Under the pieces are notes generated by a model that saw nothing but the letters and a program-made list of their open reading frames with translations, made no database searches and had not been told where the DNA came from. A program made the translations under genes and the position numbers. Below are positions 34,574-43,801 of a stretch of 64,000 nucleotides of DNA, in pieces; within the stretch, counting starts at the first letter, position 1; each line of letters opens with the position of its first letter. The stretch covers positions 216,258 through 280,257 of the forward strand of contig JABLXC010000001.1 in assembly GCA_013178185.1 (NCBI GenBank), given 5' to 3'. This DNA comes from Anaerolineae bacterium (GTDB lineage: Bacteria; Chloroflexota; Anaerolineae; Anaerolineales; Anaerolineaceae).

Positions 34574-35935
34574 ATGACCACTGATCAAAGCATCCTAATT
34601 GAAAATGGGACGATCGTTACCGTTGATGAGAAAGATACCGTCCATTCGACCGGGTATGTTCTGGTGCAGGGCGATCGAATTGCTGCGGTAGGCGCAGGGT
34701 TGCCGCCGCCTGATGTGAAGCAGAAGGCGCATACCACGCTGGACGCAACGAACATGGCCGTGATGCCCGGTATGGTCAACGCACATACCCACCTGTTCCA
34801 ATCCTTTATCCGCGGGCGCGGGGACGATAAGACGCTGCTGGAATGGATCAAGGCTTACATCTGGCCTATTGCCGAAAACATGACTCGCGAGGAGACCTAC
34901 CTTGCAGGGCTGGTTGGGTTGATGGAGAACCTGCGCAGCGGAGCCACCTCGGTCATTGATCACCAATACATCCACGCCGACCCGACCTGCGATGACGGCT
35001 TTTACCAGGCTGCGAAAGAAACCGGTTTGAGGTTGTTGCTGGCGCGCGGTTGGGCGGATATGAGCTATCGGGAAACATTGATGGAGACGCTCGACCAGGT
35101 CATCAATGAATCCACCCGGTTGTATGAGACTTATCACGGAAAAGAAAACGGCAGGCTTCTCTTTGAATTCGGCCCGGTGATCCCGTGGGGCTGTTCTGAT
35201 GAGGCCATGCGTAAGACTTATGAATTGGCCCGCCAGTGGGGCGTAGGGACGCATATCCATGTGGCCGAAACGCGTGAAGAAGTTGAGATGAACCTCAAGA
35301 GGCGCGGTAATCGCCATATTGAGTGGTTGGCGGAGATTGGGATTTTAGGGCCGGATGTGCAGCTGGTGCACAGCGTATGGCTGGATGACCATGAGTTGGA
35401 TCTGGTCAAGCAGCACGGCGCCGTCATTGTGCATTGCCCGGTCAGCAACATGTACCTGGCTTCGGGGGCGGCTCGGATCCCCGAAATGCTCAAGATGGGT
35501 ATCGCGGTGTCTCTGGCGAGCGATGGCCCCGGCAGCAACAACAACCAGGACATGATGGAGGTGCTGAAAACCACCGCTCTGCTTGCTAAGGTCTCCACGT
35601 TGAACGCAATGGCTGTTTTACCAGAGCAGGTTTTGCGGATGGCCTGTCGGGGCGGCTCGCTGGCCTTTGGCCGACCGGATGCGATTGGATCGCTGGAAGC
35701 CGGCAAAAAAGCCGACATTGTACTGGTTGATCTGGATACGCCCTTTGCCATGCCGGTGCACAACGCCGTTTCGGCGTTGGTGTATAACCTCAGTTACGGT
35801 TCTGTGGATACCGTTTTGGTGGATGGGAATATTCTGATGAAGGACAAGAAGATCCTGGTCGTTGATGAAAAAGAGGTCTTGAAAGAAGCACGTATTGCCT
35901 GTAAAAAGCTGTTCGAACGGGCAGGCGTGCAGTAA
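34574..35935 (+). CDS. amidohydrolase 1 (AtzA/TrzN/SAH-deaminase-like)
   Basis: About 454 residues, a metal-dependent TIM-barrel hydrolase. Ligand motifs are NAHTHLFQ on strand 1, HIHVAET on strand 5, VHSVWLDD (His on strand 6) and ASDGPGSNN (Asp on strand 8). This is the pattern of the group that includes S-adenosylhomocysteine, guanine, 8-oxoguanine and pterin deaminases and triazine hydrolases. A deamination or dechlorination-type reaction on an N-heterocycle is likely. AGGAG (34558-34562) serves either the GTG at 34571 (8 bp) or the ATG at 34574. A close paralogue is encoded at 60047. Confidence 0.87.
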   Translation: MTTDQSILIENGTIVTVDEKDTVHSTGYVLVQGDRIAAVGAGLPPPDVKQKAHTTLDATNMAVMPGMVNAHTHLFQSFIRGRGDDKTLLEWIKAYIWPIAENMTREETYLAGLVGLMENLRSGATSVIDHQYIHADPTCDDGFYQAAKETGLRLLLARGWADMSYRETLMETLDQVINESTRLYETYHGKENGRLLFEFGPVIPWGCSDEAMRKTYELARQWGVGTHIHVAETREEVEMNLKRRGNRHIEWLAEIGILGPDVQLVHSVWLDDHELDLVKQHGAVIVHCPVSNMYLASGAARIPEMLKMGIAVSLASDGPGSNNNQDMMEVLKTTALLAKVSTLNAMAVLPEQVLRMACRGGSLAFGRPDAIGSLEAGKKADIVLVDLDTPFAMPVHNAVSALVYNLSYGSVDTVLVDGNILMKDKKILVVDEKEVLKEARIACKKLFERAGVQ

Positions 35936-36022
35936 CGACCTCTCCTGGATCGTAAATCTTTACTAAAAAACGGATTTGCTAAACAGCTCTCACTGGGCAG
36001 CAAGAGGTTAGAAGGTATTGCG

Positions 36023-36721
36023 ATGACGGAAACTGTGCGAGGTTTGGCGGTAAAGAAGAAAATGCCTCTTAATCGGGTTCAAAAGGCGATGGCGAAGGGC
36101 ATGAAAGCCAGCGTTGAAACGCTGGCGCTGAGCCAGTTGAGCCGGGAAATGGACGTGACCGGGCTTCAGGCGGTTCGCAAACAGCGGGCTGGCGTGAAGG
36201 CGCTTTCATTGAACACCTTGATTATGGCTGCTGTCGCTCGTACTCTGCCGGCGCACCCTTTTTTGAACGCAGAACTGGTGGAGAACGAGATCGTCGTGTT
36301 CGAGCCGGTCAACCTTGGCATGGCGGTTGCGACCCAGGCCGGCTTGATCGTACCCGTTATCCAGAACGCCGACGTCCTCTCGCTTCAGGAAATGGATCAG
36401 GAAATCAACCGGCTGGCTGAACGGGCTCGCAGCGGCAAACTGGAATTGGCGGACATCGAAGGCGGCACGTTCACGGTGAGCAACCTGGGGATGTTCGGAG
36501 TAGACAGCGGCAATCCCCTGCCGCGCCCGCCCGAGAGCGCCATCCTGCTTTTTGGGGCAGTGCGGCCTCGGCCGTGGGTGGTGGATGCTCAAATCGTGGT
36601 GCGCGAGACCTGTTGGGCTACTTTGTCTTATGATCACCGCTTTATAGACGGCGCTACGGCGGCTGCTTACCTGGCCGATTTGAGCGATTTGTTGGCGGAA
36701 CCAGAACGCTTGTGGCGATAA
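36023..36721 (+). CDS. orphan 2-oxoacid dehydrogenase E2 acyltransferase core (no lipoyl domain)
   Basis: 232 residues covering only the CAT-like catalytic domain of dihydrolipoamide acyltransferases. It starts MPLNRVQKAMAKGMKAS, has GTFTVSNLGMFGVDSG and ends with the active site SYDHRFIDGATAA (His205, Asp209). The usual N-terminal lipoyl and peripheral-subunit-binding domains are absent, and no E1 or E3 gene is nearby. It could use a separate lipoyl protein (a GcvH-like one is encoded at 53379) or CoA esters alone. It lies 87 bp after amidohydrolase 1 and 20 bp before amidohydrolase 2, in the same operon. Confidence 0.85.
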   Translation: MTETVRGLAVKKKMPLNRVQKAMAKGMKASVETLALSQLSREMDVTGLQAVRKQRAGVKALSLNTLIMAAVARTLPAHPFLNAELVENEIVVFEPVNLGMAVATQAGLIVPVIQNADVLSLQEMDQEINRLAERARSGKLELADIEGGTFTVSNLGMFGVDSGNPLPRPPESAILLFGAVRPRPWVVDAQIVVRETCWATLSYDHRFIDGATAAAYLADLSDLLAEPERLWR

Positions 36722-36741
36722 CCTGATCGAAAAAGGACGAT

Positions 36742-38139
36742 ATGGAATTCGCAGAACTCTTGTTGACGCATGCATTGATCGTTACCCAGGACGAAGATCG
36801 TTCCATCGTCCCAGACGGCGCGATTGCGATCCGCCAGGGGCAGATCCTTGCGCTGGGCGCAACCGATGAGGTGGCGGCTCGTTTTCAGGCTGGCGAGATG
36901 ATTGACTTGAGCGGGAAGGTGGTCTTTCCTGGGTTGATCAATACGCATGACCATCTCTTCCAGGTCGCGACCAAGGGCCTGGGCGAGGATATGCCGGTTG
37001 AAAAGTGGGTGGATGTGGTCACCGCCCCGACGACGATCCATATTCTGCCGGAAGAGATTTATGTCTTTGCCCTGACGGGATGCCTGGAGCTGATTCACAG
37101 CGGCGTGACCACTGTGGTGGATATGAATTACAAAGCGATGAACTTTGATTCGCATCACCAGAACATCCGCGCCCTCACTGAGAGCGGTCTGCGTAGCCGC
37201 TATACGACCACCATCACGACCTATGGGTTGGAGTATGGCATTCCGCCGCAACTGATCGATTCTGTGGAATGGCATATGGATGTGTACAGGCAACTGTTCA
37301 GCGCCTACCCCGCTGGGGAGAAGTTTGCGATCTGGGTTTCGATCGGGGCACCCTGGACGGCCATGCGAGAAGATTTGATCAAGCTGCGCGCATTTGCCGA
37401 CGAGACCGGGGCGCGGATGATCATGCACATCAACGAAAATTATCTGGATAACCAATCCATCCAGTCGCGCTATGGCAAGAATGTGACGCCTTTCTTTGAG
37501 GAGATAGGATTCCTGCGGTCGGATCTGCTGGCGATCCATTGCGTTGAGATGGATGATGCGGATATAGAATTGTTCGTCAAACATGATGTCAAAGTTTCAC
37601 ATAACCCGGTCAGCAATATGTATCTGGGTTCAGGGATTGCCCCCATCATGAAGATGCACCACGCCGGCCTCACGATTTCGCTGGGGGTGGATGGCGCCGG
37701 CAGCAACAATTCGCAGGACATGCTCGAAACCTTGAAGTGCGCCGCGCTTGTACAAAAGGTGGCGGCCAAAGACGCCTCGGTGGTGGATGCGCAGACCGTA
37801 CTGGATTGGGCGACGCTGGGCGGGGCCAAGGCCATTGGTCTGGAAAAAGAAATTGGCTCGCTGGAGGTGGGTAAGCGGGCAGACCTGTTCGTCATCGCGC
37901 CCAACACGCCCAAAGTGGTGCCGATCCATGACCCGGTGGCTTCGCTGGTCTATTCGTGCGGGCAGGAAAACGTGGTCATGACGGTAGCAGACGGCAAGGT
38001 GTTGATGAAAGACGGCGTGATCCAACATGTTGACGAAGCCAGCGTAATTGCCCGCTGCCAGCAAGCTGCGCTGACGTTGGCGGACCGCTGCGGCTCGAAC
38101 GCTAAAGTCAAGCGATCCTGGCAAGGGAACCGGAGATGA
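36742..38139 (+). CDS. amidohydrolase 2 (divergent AtzA/SAH-deaminase-like)
   Basis: 465 residues of the same superfamily as amidohydrolase 1 but clearly divergent. Ligand motifs are NTHDHLFQ, MHINENY, IHCVEMDD and GVDGAGSNN; the strand-5 motif lacks the VAE of the paralogue. A C-terminal composite beta-sandwich end (GSLEVGKRADLFVIAP) is intact. It probably deaminates or hydrolyses a related N-containing substrate. The stop overlaps the first codon of the SDR pseudogene (ATGA). Confidence 0.85.
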   Translation: MEFAELLLTHALIVTQDEDRSIVPDGAIAIRQGQILALGATDEVAARFQAGEMIDLSGKVVFPGLINTHDHLFQVATKGLGEDMPVEKWVDVVTAPTTIHILPEEIYVFALTGCLELIHSGVTTVVDMNYKAMNFDSHHQNIRALTESGLRSRYTTTITTYGLEYGIPPQLIDSVEWHMDVYRQLFSAYPAGEKFAIWVSIGAPWTAMREDLIKLRAFADETGARMIMHINENYLDNQSIQSRYGKNVTPFFEEIGFLRSDLLAIHCVEMDDADIELFVKHDVKVSHNPVSNMYLGSGIAPIMKMHHAGLTISLGVDGAGSNNSQDMLETLKCAALVQKVAAKDASVVDAQTVLDWATLGGAKAIGLEKEIGSLEVGKRADLFVIAPNTPKVVPIHDPVASLVYSCGQENVVMTVADGKVLMKDGVIQHVDEASVIARCQQAALTLADRCGSNAKVKRSWQGNRR

Positions 38140-38435
38140 AAGGTTTGGAAGGCAAAGTTGGGGGCTTTCTTGGAGCGGAGTGCGGCATGATACACCCCGG
38201 TCCGGTTCAGACTGAGATGCTGCGCAGCACCGCCCTTGTAAGAAGGTTTGGCTTGACATTGAAAAATGGTATATCCGGGTTCTCTCCAAACGATCCCGAT
38301 GGGACGTTTTGGCCAACCTGAGGAAGTCGCCACCCTGGCTGCTTTTAAGCTTTGGGAGAGGCCGGTTGTAACGACGGACAGGCGACCCATATTGACGGTG
38401 GATTGATGGTCTATTTGTTTGTGGAGAGGAGGTGA
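38136..38435 (+). pseudogene. decayed short-chain dehydrogenase gene
   Basis: The start MKGLEGKV is a typical SDR N-terminus, but it jumps directly to MIHPGPVQTEMLRST, the segment normally about 180 residues later. The frame then shifts. Around 38297-38345 another frame reads PMGRFGQPEEVATLAAF, and a third frame reads GQATHIDGGL just before 38410. These are the ordered C-terminal motifs of an SDR spread over three frames, so a large internal deletion and at least two indels have occurred. Its start overlaps the amidohydrolase 2 stop, suggesting it was once part of the operon. Confidence 0.88.
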
Positions 38436-38522
38436 TGCTCTGAATCAAGGACTCAAAACCTTGCACGCCACTGTTGAATTACCTTAAACCAAATTTTTTA
38501 TGCAAAAGAAGGAGAAGGACAA

Positions 38523-39647
38523 ATGAAGAAAACAATCGTGGTTCTGGTGTCTCTGGTGGTTTTAGCGATGCTCATGATTTCCGCTTGCGCCCCAGCAGCG
38601 CCTGAAAAGGTTGTTGAGACCGTCGTGGTGGAGAAGGAAGTCGAAAAGGTCGTCGAGAAGACCGTTGTGGTCGAAGAGAAGGCTGAGGACCCCCTGGCGG
38701 CCGCAAAGGCATTCCTGGCTGGCAAGAAGATCTGCTCCGTGCTGCCGGGCCCCGTGAATGACGCCGGCTGGACCACCCAGGCATATAATGGTCTGGTCAA
38801 TCTGCGTGACAACTTCGGCATGGAAATCCTCTACCGGGAAGAGACCAAGGTAGAAGAAGCCGAAGCTGTGATGCGCGAATTCGCTGAAGCTGGTTGCGCT
38901 ATCATTCACGCCCATGGGTTTGAATATGCCGACCAGATTGATGCCGTGGCTGCAGAATACCCCGACATTCAGTTCCTGCAAACCAGCCGCTGCTTTGGCA
39001 AAGAGCCCAACGTAATTGGCCACTGCTACTCCACCGGTGAGGGCGGTTACTTCATCGGAATGATGATGGCGCAAGTGACCAAGACCAAGAAGACAGCCTG
39101 GATCGTCGGTACCTCTTACCCGAACCTGGATTGGCAGCCCGAGATGGCCCGCCAGGCCGCCAAGGACCTGGGTCTTTCCGATGTTGTGATTGACGAAGTC
39201 CCGGTTGGTTCCTGGAACGATCCTGCCAAGGCCAAAGAGCTCACCAAAGCCCTGATCGACCAGGATTATGATGTCTTCGTGCTGCTCGCCGATGCCGGCG
39301 ATACCGGCATTGTTGAGGCCATCAAAGAAGGCCGCGAAGCCGGCAAAGAAATCATCGGCATTTCCTGGGTGAAAGACAAGAACTACCTTGGCCCAGAGTT
39401 CATTGTGGGTGGTTGGGAAGAGCGCGCCTGGAAACAGATGGAAAACGGCGCTGTGGCGTTTGCGCTGAACGGCGCTCCCGTTGGCAAGGATATGCCCCAG
39501 GGTCTGGCGGATGGCGTTTGCGCCCTGAACCCGACCTACGGCCTGATCCCGCTGGAAGTTGAGAAACAGGTCTTCGATCTCTACCACAAGTACCTGGAAG
39601 AAGGTCAGAGCGCTATCCCGAACCTGCGGGTCCGCACCGACCTGTAA
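38523..39647 (+). CDS. BMP-family substrate-binding lipoprotein of an ABC transporter
   Basis: 374 residues. Signal peptide with lipobox MISAC (lipidated Cys22), then a Val/Glu/Lys repeat tether (about 28-55), then a periplasmic-binding-protein type 1 BMP domain. VLPGPVNDAGWTTQAYNGL and EFAEAGCAIIHAHGFEY are typical. BMP-family proteins bind purine nucleosides (BmpA/PnrA, NupN) or other small solutes. GAAGGAGAAGG precedes the ATG. The ATPase and two permeases follow. Confidence 0.9.
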   Translation: MKKTIVVLVSLVVLAMLMISACAPAAPEKVVETVVVEKEVEKVVEKTVVVEEKAEDPLAAAKAFLAGKKICSVLPGPVNDAGWTTQAYNGLVNLRDNFGMEILYREETKVEEAEAVMREFAEAGCAIIHAHGFEYADQIDAVAAEYPDIQFLQTSRCFGKEPNVIGHCYSTGEGGYFIGMMMAQVTKTKKTAWIVGTSYPNLDWQPEMARQAAKDLGLSDVVIDEVPVGSWNDPAKAKELTKALIDQDYDVFVLLADAGDTGIVEAIKEGREAGKEIIGISWVKDKNYLGPEFIVGGWEERAWKQMENGAVAFALNGAPVGKDMPQGLADGVCALNPTYGLIPLEVEKQVFDLYHKYLEEGQSAIPNLRVRTDL

Positions 39648-39716
39648 GTCGTGTTAGAAAACCTTCCCCGGCGGGCCTGTGTGTCTGGGTTGCCGCTGCG
39701 GGGAGGGGCAGAAAAG

Positions 39717-39752
39717 AGGATGTTTTCCGGTCTTTTGACCGGAAAACATCCT
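39717..39752 (+). terminator. perfect hairpin between binding-protein and ATPase genes
   Basis: Sixteen-bp perfect stem (39717-39732 with 39737-39752, core TTTTCCGGTC) with a TTTT loop and no T run after it. Such hairpins after binding-protein genes often protect the upstream mRNA or only partly terminate, giving more binding protein than ATPase. This role is inferred. Confidence 0.7.
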
Positions 39753-39816
39753 GAACGGGATATTTGAAGGTATAGGTAAGCTGCAAGGATTGTGAATTTA
39801 TCTTCTGGGAGATGCC

Positions 39817-41376
39817 ATGACTGAACTCCTCCGTCTGGAAAAAATCCGCAAGACATTTCCTGGTGTCCTGGCGAACGACAACGTAGACCTGGTGATTGAA
39901 CAGGGAGAGATCCATGCCCTGCTGGGTGAAAACGGCGCCGGAAAAACCACCCTGATGAACTGCGTCTATGGTGTATATCGCCCTGACAGCGGGAAGATCA
40001 TCTGGAAAGGAAAAGAGGTTACCATCCATCAGGCCCGGGACGCCATTGCTCTGGGGATTGGAATGGTGCACCAGCACTTTAAGCTTGTCCCGCCGCTCAC
40101 GGTGGCGGAGAATGTTGTGCTTGGGCTGCCATCGAAACGAGAGCCGTTCCTGGATCTGGTGGCAGTTGAAAAAGAAATTTTGGAGACTACCAAGCGTTAT
40201 GGGTTGGATGTTGATCCTAAAGCCCAAATCTGGCAATTGCCTGTTGGCGTCCAGCAGCGCGTTGAAATTTTAAAGGCGCTTTACCGGCAAGCGGAGCTGC
40301 TCATCCTGGATGAGCCGACTGCCGTGTTGACGCCGGGTGAGGTTGAGGAATTATTTGAGGTCTTAAGATCCTTAACAAAACAAGGTCTCTCGATCATATT
40401 TATTACACACAAACTGGAAGAAGTGATGGATGTGTGCGACCGGGTGACAGTGCTGCGCGATGGGTGCGTTGTTCATACGGTTAATAAAACAGAGACTAAC
40501 ACCCGCGAGCTTGCCCGCATGATGGTCGGACGCGAAGTGTTTCTTAAGGTAGACAAGCCTGACCTAATCCCCGGCGAAGTGGTATTAGAGGTTCAAGACC
40601 TTTCCGCGCTTGACAATCGCGGTTTGCCAGCGGTCAAGAACGTCAGCTTTACAATCCGGCGCAACGAAATTTTAGGAGTTGCGGGCGTGGATGGCAACGG
40701 ACAGACCGAACTGGCAGATGTCATCGCAGGAATGCGCAAGGCTACCAGCGGCAAGGTGGTTATACGGGGCAGCGATGTCACTAACCTCTCGCCTCTCGAT
40801 ATCATCAAGAAGAGCGTCGCTTATATCCCACCCGACCGCCAGCATACCGGCCTGTTATTGGATTTTACGTTGACCGAAAACTTAATTGGTAAGAGTTACT
40901 ACCGCCCGCCGTTTTCGAAACACGGCGTGTTTCAGAAAAAAGTTATTAATGAATTTTCTAGCAAAGCCATTCGCGATTATGACGTCCGTACTCCCGGACC
41001 TGAACTGAAAGCCAAGCTTCTTTCGGGCGGCAATCAGCAAAAGGTGGTGCTGGCGCGCGAACTGAGCGGCCAACCGGACCTGGTGATTGCCTCACAACCC
41101 ACGCGCGGCCTGGATATCGGCGCGACAGAATACGTGCGTACCCGTATGGTCGAAGCGCGAAACCGCGGCGCGGCGCTTCTTTTAATCTCAACCGAACTGG
41201 AAGAAGTGCTTTCGCTCTCGGACCGCATTGCTGTGATGTACGAAGGGGAGATTATGGGAATTGTCCCCGGAAAAGATGCAGATATCCACGAGATAGGCGA
41301 GATGATGGCTGGGGTGCGCCGGGTTGGCGATCGAACAGCGAATGCCGGTAAGACGGAGGTTGTAAAAGTATCATGA
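39817..41376 (+). CDS. ABC transporter ATP-binding protein (tandem domains, nucleoside/sugar type)
   Basis: 519 residues with two ABC domains. The first has Walker A GENGAGKTTL (about 35-45), Q-loop HQHFKLV and Walker B LLILDEPTAVL. The second has a degenerate Walker A (GVDGNGQTEL), signature LSGGNQQKVV and ASQPTRGLDIGA. This is the NupO/YufO/RbsA-like arrangement that powers BMP-type importers. It is translationally coupled to the next gene by a 4-bp overlap (41373-41376). Confidence 0.92.
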   Translation: MTELLRLEKIRKTFPGVLANDNVDLVIEQGEIHALLGENGAGKTTLMNCVYGVYRPDSGKIIWKGKEVTIHQARDAIALGIGMVHQHFKLVPPLTVAENVVLGLPSKREPFLDLVAVEKEILETTKRYGLDVDPKAQIWQLPVGVQQRVEILKALYRQAELLILDEPTAVLTPGEVEELFEVLRSLTKQGLSIIFITHKLEEVMDVCDRVTVLRDGCVVHTVNKTETNTRELARMMVGREVFLKVDKPDLIPGEVVLEVQDLSALDNRGLPAVKNVSFTIRRNEILGVAGVDGNGQTELADVIAGMRKATSGKVVIRGSDVTNLSPLDIIKKSVAYIPPDRQHTGLLLDFTLTENLIGKSYYRPPFSKHGVFQKKVINEFSSKAIRDYDVRTPGPELKAKLLSGGNQQKVVLARELSGQPDLVIASQPTRGLDIGATEYVRTRMVEARNRGAALLLISTELEEVLSLSDRIAVMYEGEIMGIVPGKDADIHEIGEMMAGVRRVGDRTANAGKTEVVKVS

Positions 41377-42653
41377 AAACCGAATCGAAACTTCGCACGA
41401 TCTGGCGCGAGTACCTGGAGCGCTCTTTTACCATCACCATCCCGGTGTTGGCGATCCTTTCGGCATTCGCGATCAGTGGCCTCATCATCCTGGCGTGGGG
41501 TTCCAGCCCGTTTGCCGCTTATGGTGCGCTCTTTAGCGGGGCGTTTGGCAGCCCGGCAGCGATTGCAACGACCCTTCAGCGCATGACTCCTCTGATTTTT
41601 ACGGGGCTGGCGGTTGCTTATGGCTACCGGGGCGGCTTTTTTAACATTGGTGCTGAAGGCCAATTGTATATGGGCGCCATTGCATCGGTTTGGTGTGCGA
41701 TCACCTTTCCCACCCTGCCGTCAATTGTACTGATCCCTTTGTGCGTCCTGGCTTCCGCTTTTATGGGCATGATGTGGGTTTTGCTCCCCGCTTATCTTAA
41801 ATCTCGGCGGGGGATCAATGAAGTGCTGACGACGTTGCTGATGAACTATATTGCCATCCAATATTTTGAGTGGCTGGTGCGCGTCGATCATATTCAGGAA
41901 GGCATTACTTTGTTCGGTGGCGAGATTCCAAAGTGGACCTTTATCAACTGGATTGGCATCAAAGACGCCACACAGCCTCATCCGAAAACAGCGTTGCTGG
42001 TGGAGACGTCGTTTATGCCTTCCCTTAAGTCGCTGTTTGAAGGGAAGCTGTTTACCAGCTTGTTTGGCGGAACCGCCTTTTACCAGGAATTACTCAGTAC
42101 GCCGGCTTTCGGGCGCATCACCCTGGCGCCATTCCTGGGTTTACTGGCTGTGATCTTGATCTACTTTATCATGTTTAAGACAACAACTGGTTATCGCTCA
42201 CGCGCGGTTGGTATTAACCCTGAAGCTGCGCGGTTCATGGGGATCAACGTCAAGAATACGCTTTTTACGACCGCTTTGATCAGCGGTACGTTGGCTGGCC
42301 TGGCGGGCGGCATGGAAGTGCTGGGCACGCAGCATCGCATGATCCCGAACTTCCTGGTCAACGCCGGTTTTGATGGCATCCCAGTAGCCCTGATCGGACA
42401 ACTCCATCCGGTGGGAGCATTCCTCAGCGCCACCTTTTTCGGCGCGCTGCGCGCCGGCGCCAACAAGATGCAAGTCATCACCTCGGTGCCGGTGGCGGTA
42501 GTCTATATCATTCAATCTCTGGCGATTGTGTTTGCCATATCAGGCACCACAGTTGATATCGGTTCTACGCTGAAGAAGAAAAGAATTGCGCGCGAGACAG
42601 ATGAAAAGAAGAAATTAATGGCGGTAGAAGGAGAGGTATCCAATGCTTCTTGA
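41373..42653 (+). CDS. ABC transporter permease 1 (NupP-like)
   Basis: 426 residues with about ten membrane spans and the BPD_transp_2 pattern of branched-chain amino acid/nucleoside permeases (GLAVAYGYRGGFFNIGAEGQLYMGA, then EAARFMGINVKNT). It forms the channel with permease 2. It overlaps the ATPase gene by 4 bp and the next permease by 11 bp. Confidence 0.9.
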   Translation: MKTESKLRTIWREYLERSFTITIPVLAILSAFAISGLIILAWGSSPFAAYGALFSGAFGSPAAIATTLQRMTPLIFTGLAVAYGYRGGFFNIGAEGQLYMGAIASVWCAITFPTLPSIVLIPLCVLASAFMGMMWVLLPAYLKSRRGINEVLTTLLMNYIAIQYFEWLVRVDHIQEGITLFGGEIPKWTFINWIGIKDATQPHPKTALLVETSFMPSLKSLFEGKLFTSLFGGTAFYQELLSTPAFGRITLAPFLGLLAVILIYFIMFKTTTGYRSRAVGINPEAARFMGINVKNTLFTTALISGTLAGLAGGMEVLGTQHRMIPNFLVNAGFDGIPVALIGQLHPVGAFLSATFFGALRAGANKMQVITSVPVAVVYIIQSLAIVFAISGTTVDIGSTLKKKRIARETDEKKKLMAVEGEVSNAS

Positions 42654-43602
42654 TCAACTCGCATCCGTTTTGTTGAATACTGAATTCTATGTCGCCATCG
42701 TGCGCATGACCACACCGCTGCTCCTGGCCGCGATGGGCAGCATCCTGGCTGAACGTGCCGGGGTGGTGACCTTCAGCATGGAAGCCATGATGCTGATGGG
42801 GACGATTGGCGGCATCATTGGGAGCGGCGTTACCAACAACGTCTGGATGGGCGTGCTGTTGGCGATGATATTTGGCATGATCATCGGCCTGATCTACGCC
42901 GTTGTGGCCGTCTCGATTGGTTCCCATCAGATCGTGACGAGCGTGGGTCTCAACCTGGGCGCGCTGGGGTTGTCGGCCGTCCTGTATGCGCTCACCTTCA
43001 CGCGCGGCGGGGAAATTATTCAGACGGTGATCAAGGTTCCTAGCTTGCCGTTTTGGAAGGTTCCCCTGCTGGGAGATATTCCCTTCCTTGGACCAGTCTT
43101 TTTCAACCACCTGCCGATGGTGTACCTGGGTTACTTGATCGTCCCGCTGGTTTGGTTTATCTTGTTTAAGACCACATGGGGGCTCAAGGTGCGCGCCGTG
43201 GGCGAACATCCCCATGCGGCCGATACTGTTGGGATCAGTGTGGCAAAAGTACGTTATGCGGCGCTTCTATTTGCTGGAGCTCTCAACGGTCTTTCCGGCG
43301 CCTATATTTCGATTGGTATGCTCAACTCCTATATGGAAAACATGACAGCGGGGCGCGGCTTCATTGCTTATACCGCCATCGTCTTTGGAAAATGGCAGCC
43401 TATCAATGTGGCGCTTGGCACCTTGCTTTTCGGCGCGGCGGATGCCCTCCAATTGCGCGTTCTGGCGCTGAATATTGGAATTCCGTACCAGTTCCTGGTG
43501 ATGTTCCCCTATGTCGTCACAATGATCGCGTTGATTTCGGTGGTGGGACGCGCCAGCTGGCCGGCCGCTTCTGGACTGCCCTTCAAGCGTGAGGAAGGGT
43601 AA
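42643..43602 (+). CDS. ABC transporter permease 2 (NupQ-like)
   Basis: 319 residues with about nine membrane spans. SILAERAGVVTFSMEAMMLMG and KVRAVGEHPHAADTVGISVAKVRY are the matching permease motifs of this family. Overlap of 11 bp with permease 1 gives tight coupling. It completes the four-component BMP-type importer. Confidence 0.9.
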   Translation: MLLDQLASVLLNTEFYVAIVRMTTPLLLAAMGSILAERAGVVTFSMEAMMLMGTIGGIIGSGVTNNVWMGVLLAMIFGMIIGLIYAVVAVSIGSHQIVTSVGLNLGALGLSAVLYALTFTRGGEIIQTVIKVPSLPFWKVPLLGDIPFLGPVFFNHLPMVYLGYLIVPLVWFILFKTTWGLKVRAVGEHPHAADTVGISVAKVRYAALLFAGALNGLSGAYISIGMLNSYMENMTAGRGFIAYTAIVFGKWQPINVALGTLLFGAADALQLRVLALNIGIPYQFLVMFPYVVTMIALISVVGRASWPAASGLPFKREEG

Positions 43603-43743
43603 CGGCAGGGAAACCTGCCCAAAACGATTGTGATCGGTGATCCGGTTCAGGCGGTTCTTTCGGGTGTGAAAGCACAGCGAAAGGACCGCCGCCGAAACTG
43701 CCTTTGAATTCTTAAAAGCTGACTCCACCTGTGGGTGAAGATT

Positions 43744-43771
43744 CGCCGGCAGCTCTTTCGGGTTGCCGGCG
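43744..43771 (+). terminator. candidate terminator after the transporter genes
   Basis: Eight-bp stem CGCCGGCA/TGCCGGCG (43744-43751 with 43764-43771) and a 12-base loop, followed by TTTAAATAAT. A smaller GGCAGG-GAAA-CCTGCC hairpin lies just after the permease 2 stop (43604-43619). Either could end or attenuate the transporter transcript before the aldo/keto reductase gene. Confidence 0.55.
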
Positions 43772-43801
43772 TTTAAATAATACGTTCTAAAGGAGTGTTG
43801 A

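Noticed and set aside
36667..37584. 305-residue minus-strand open frame
   Set aside because: It is opposite amidohydrolase 2, which has metal-binding motifs; the antisense product is His/Arg rich without a domain.
38562..39587. 341-residue minus-strand open frame
   Set aside because: It is opposite the BMP binding-protein gene; the plus strand has the lipobox and ribosome binding site.
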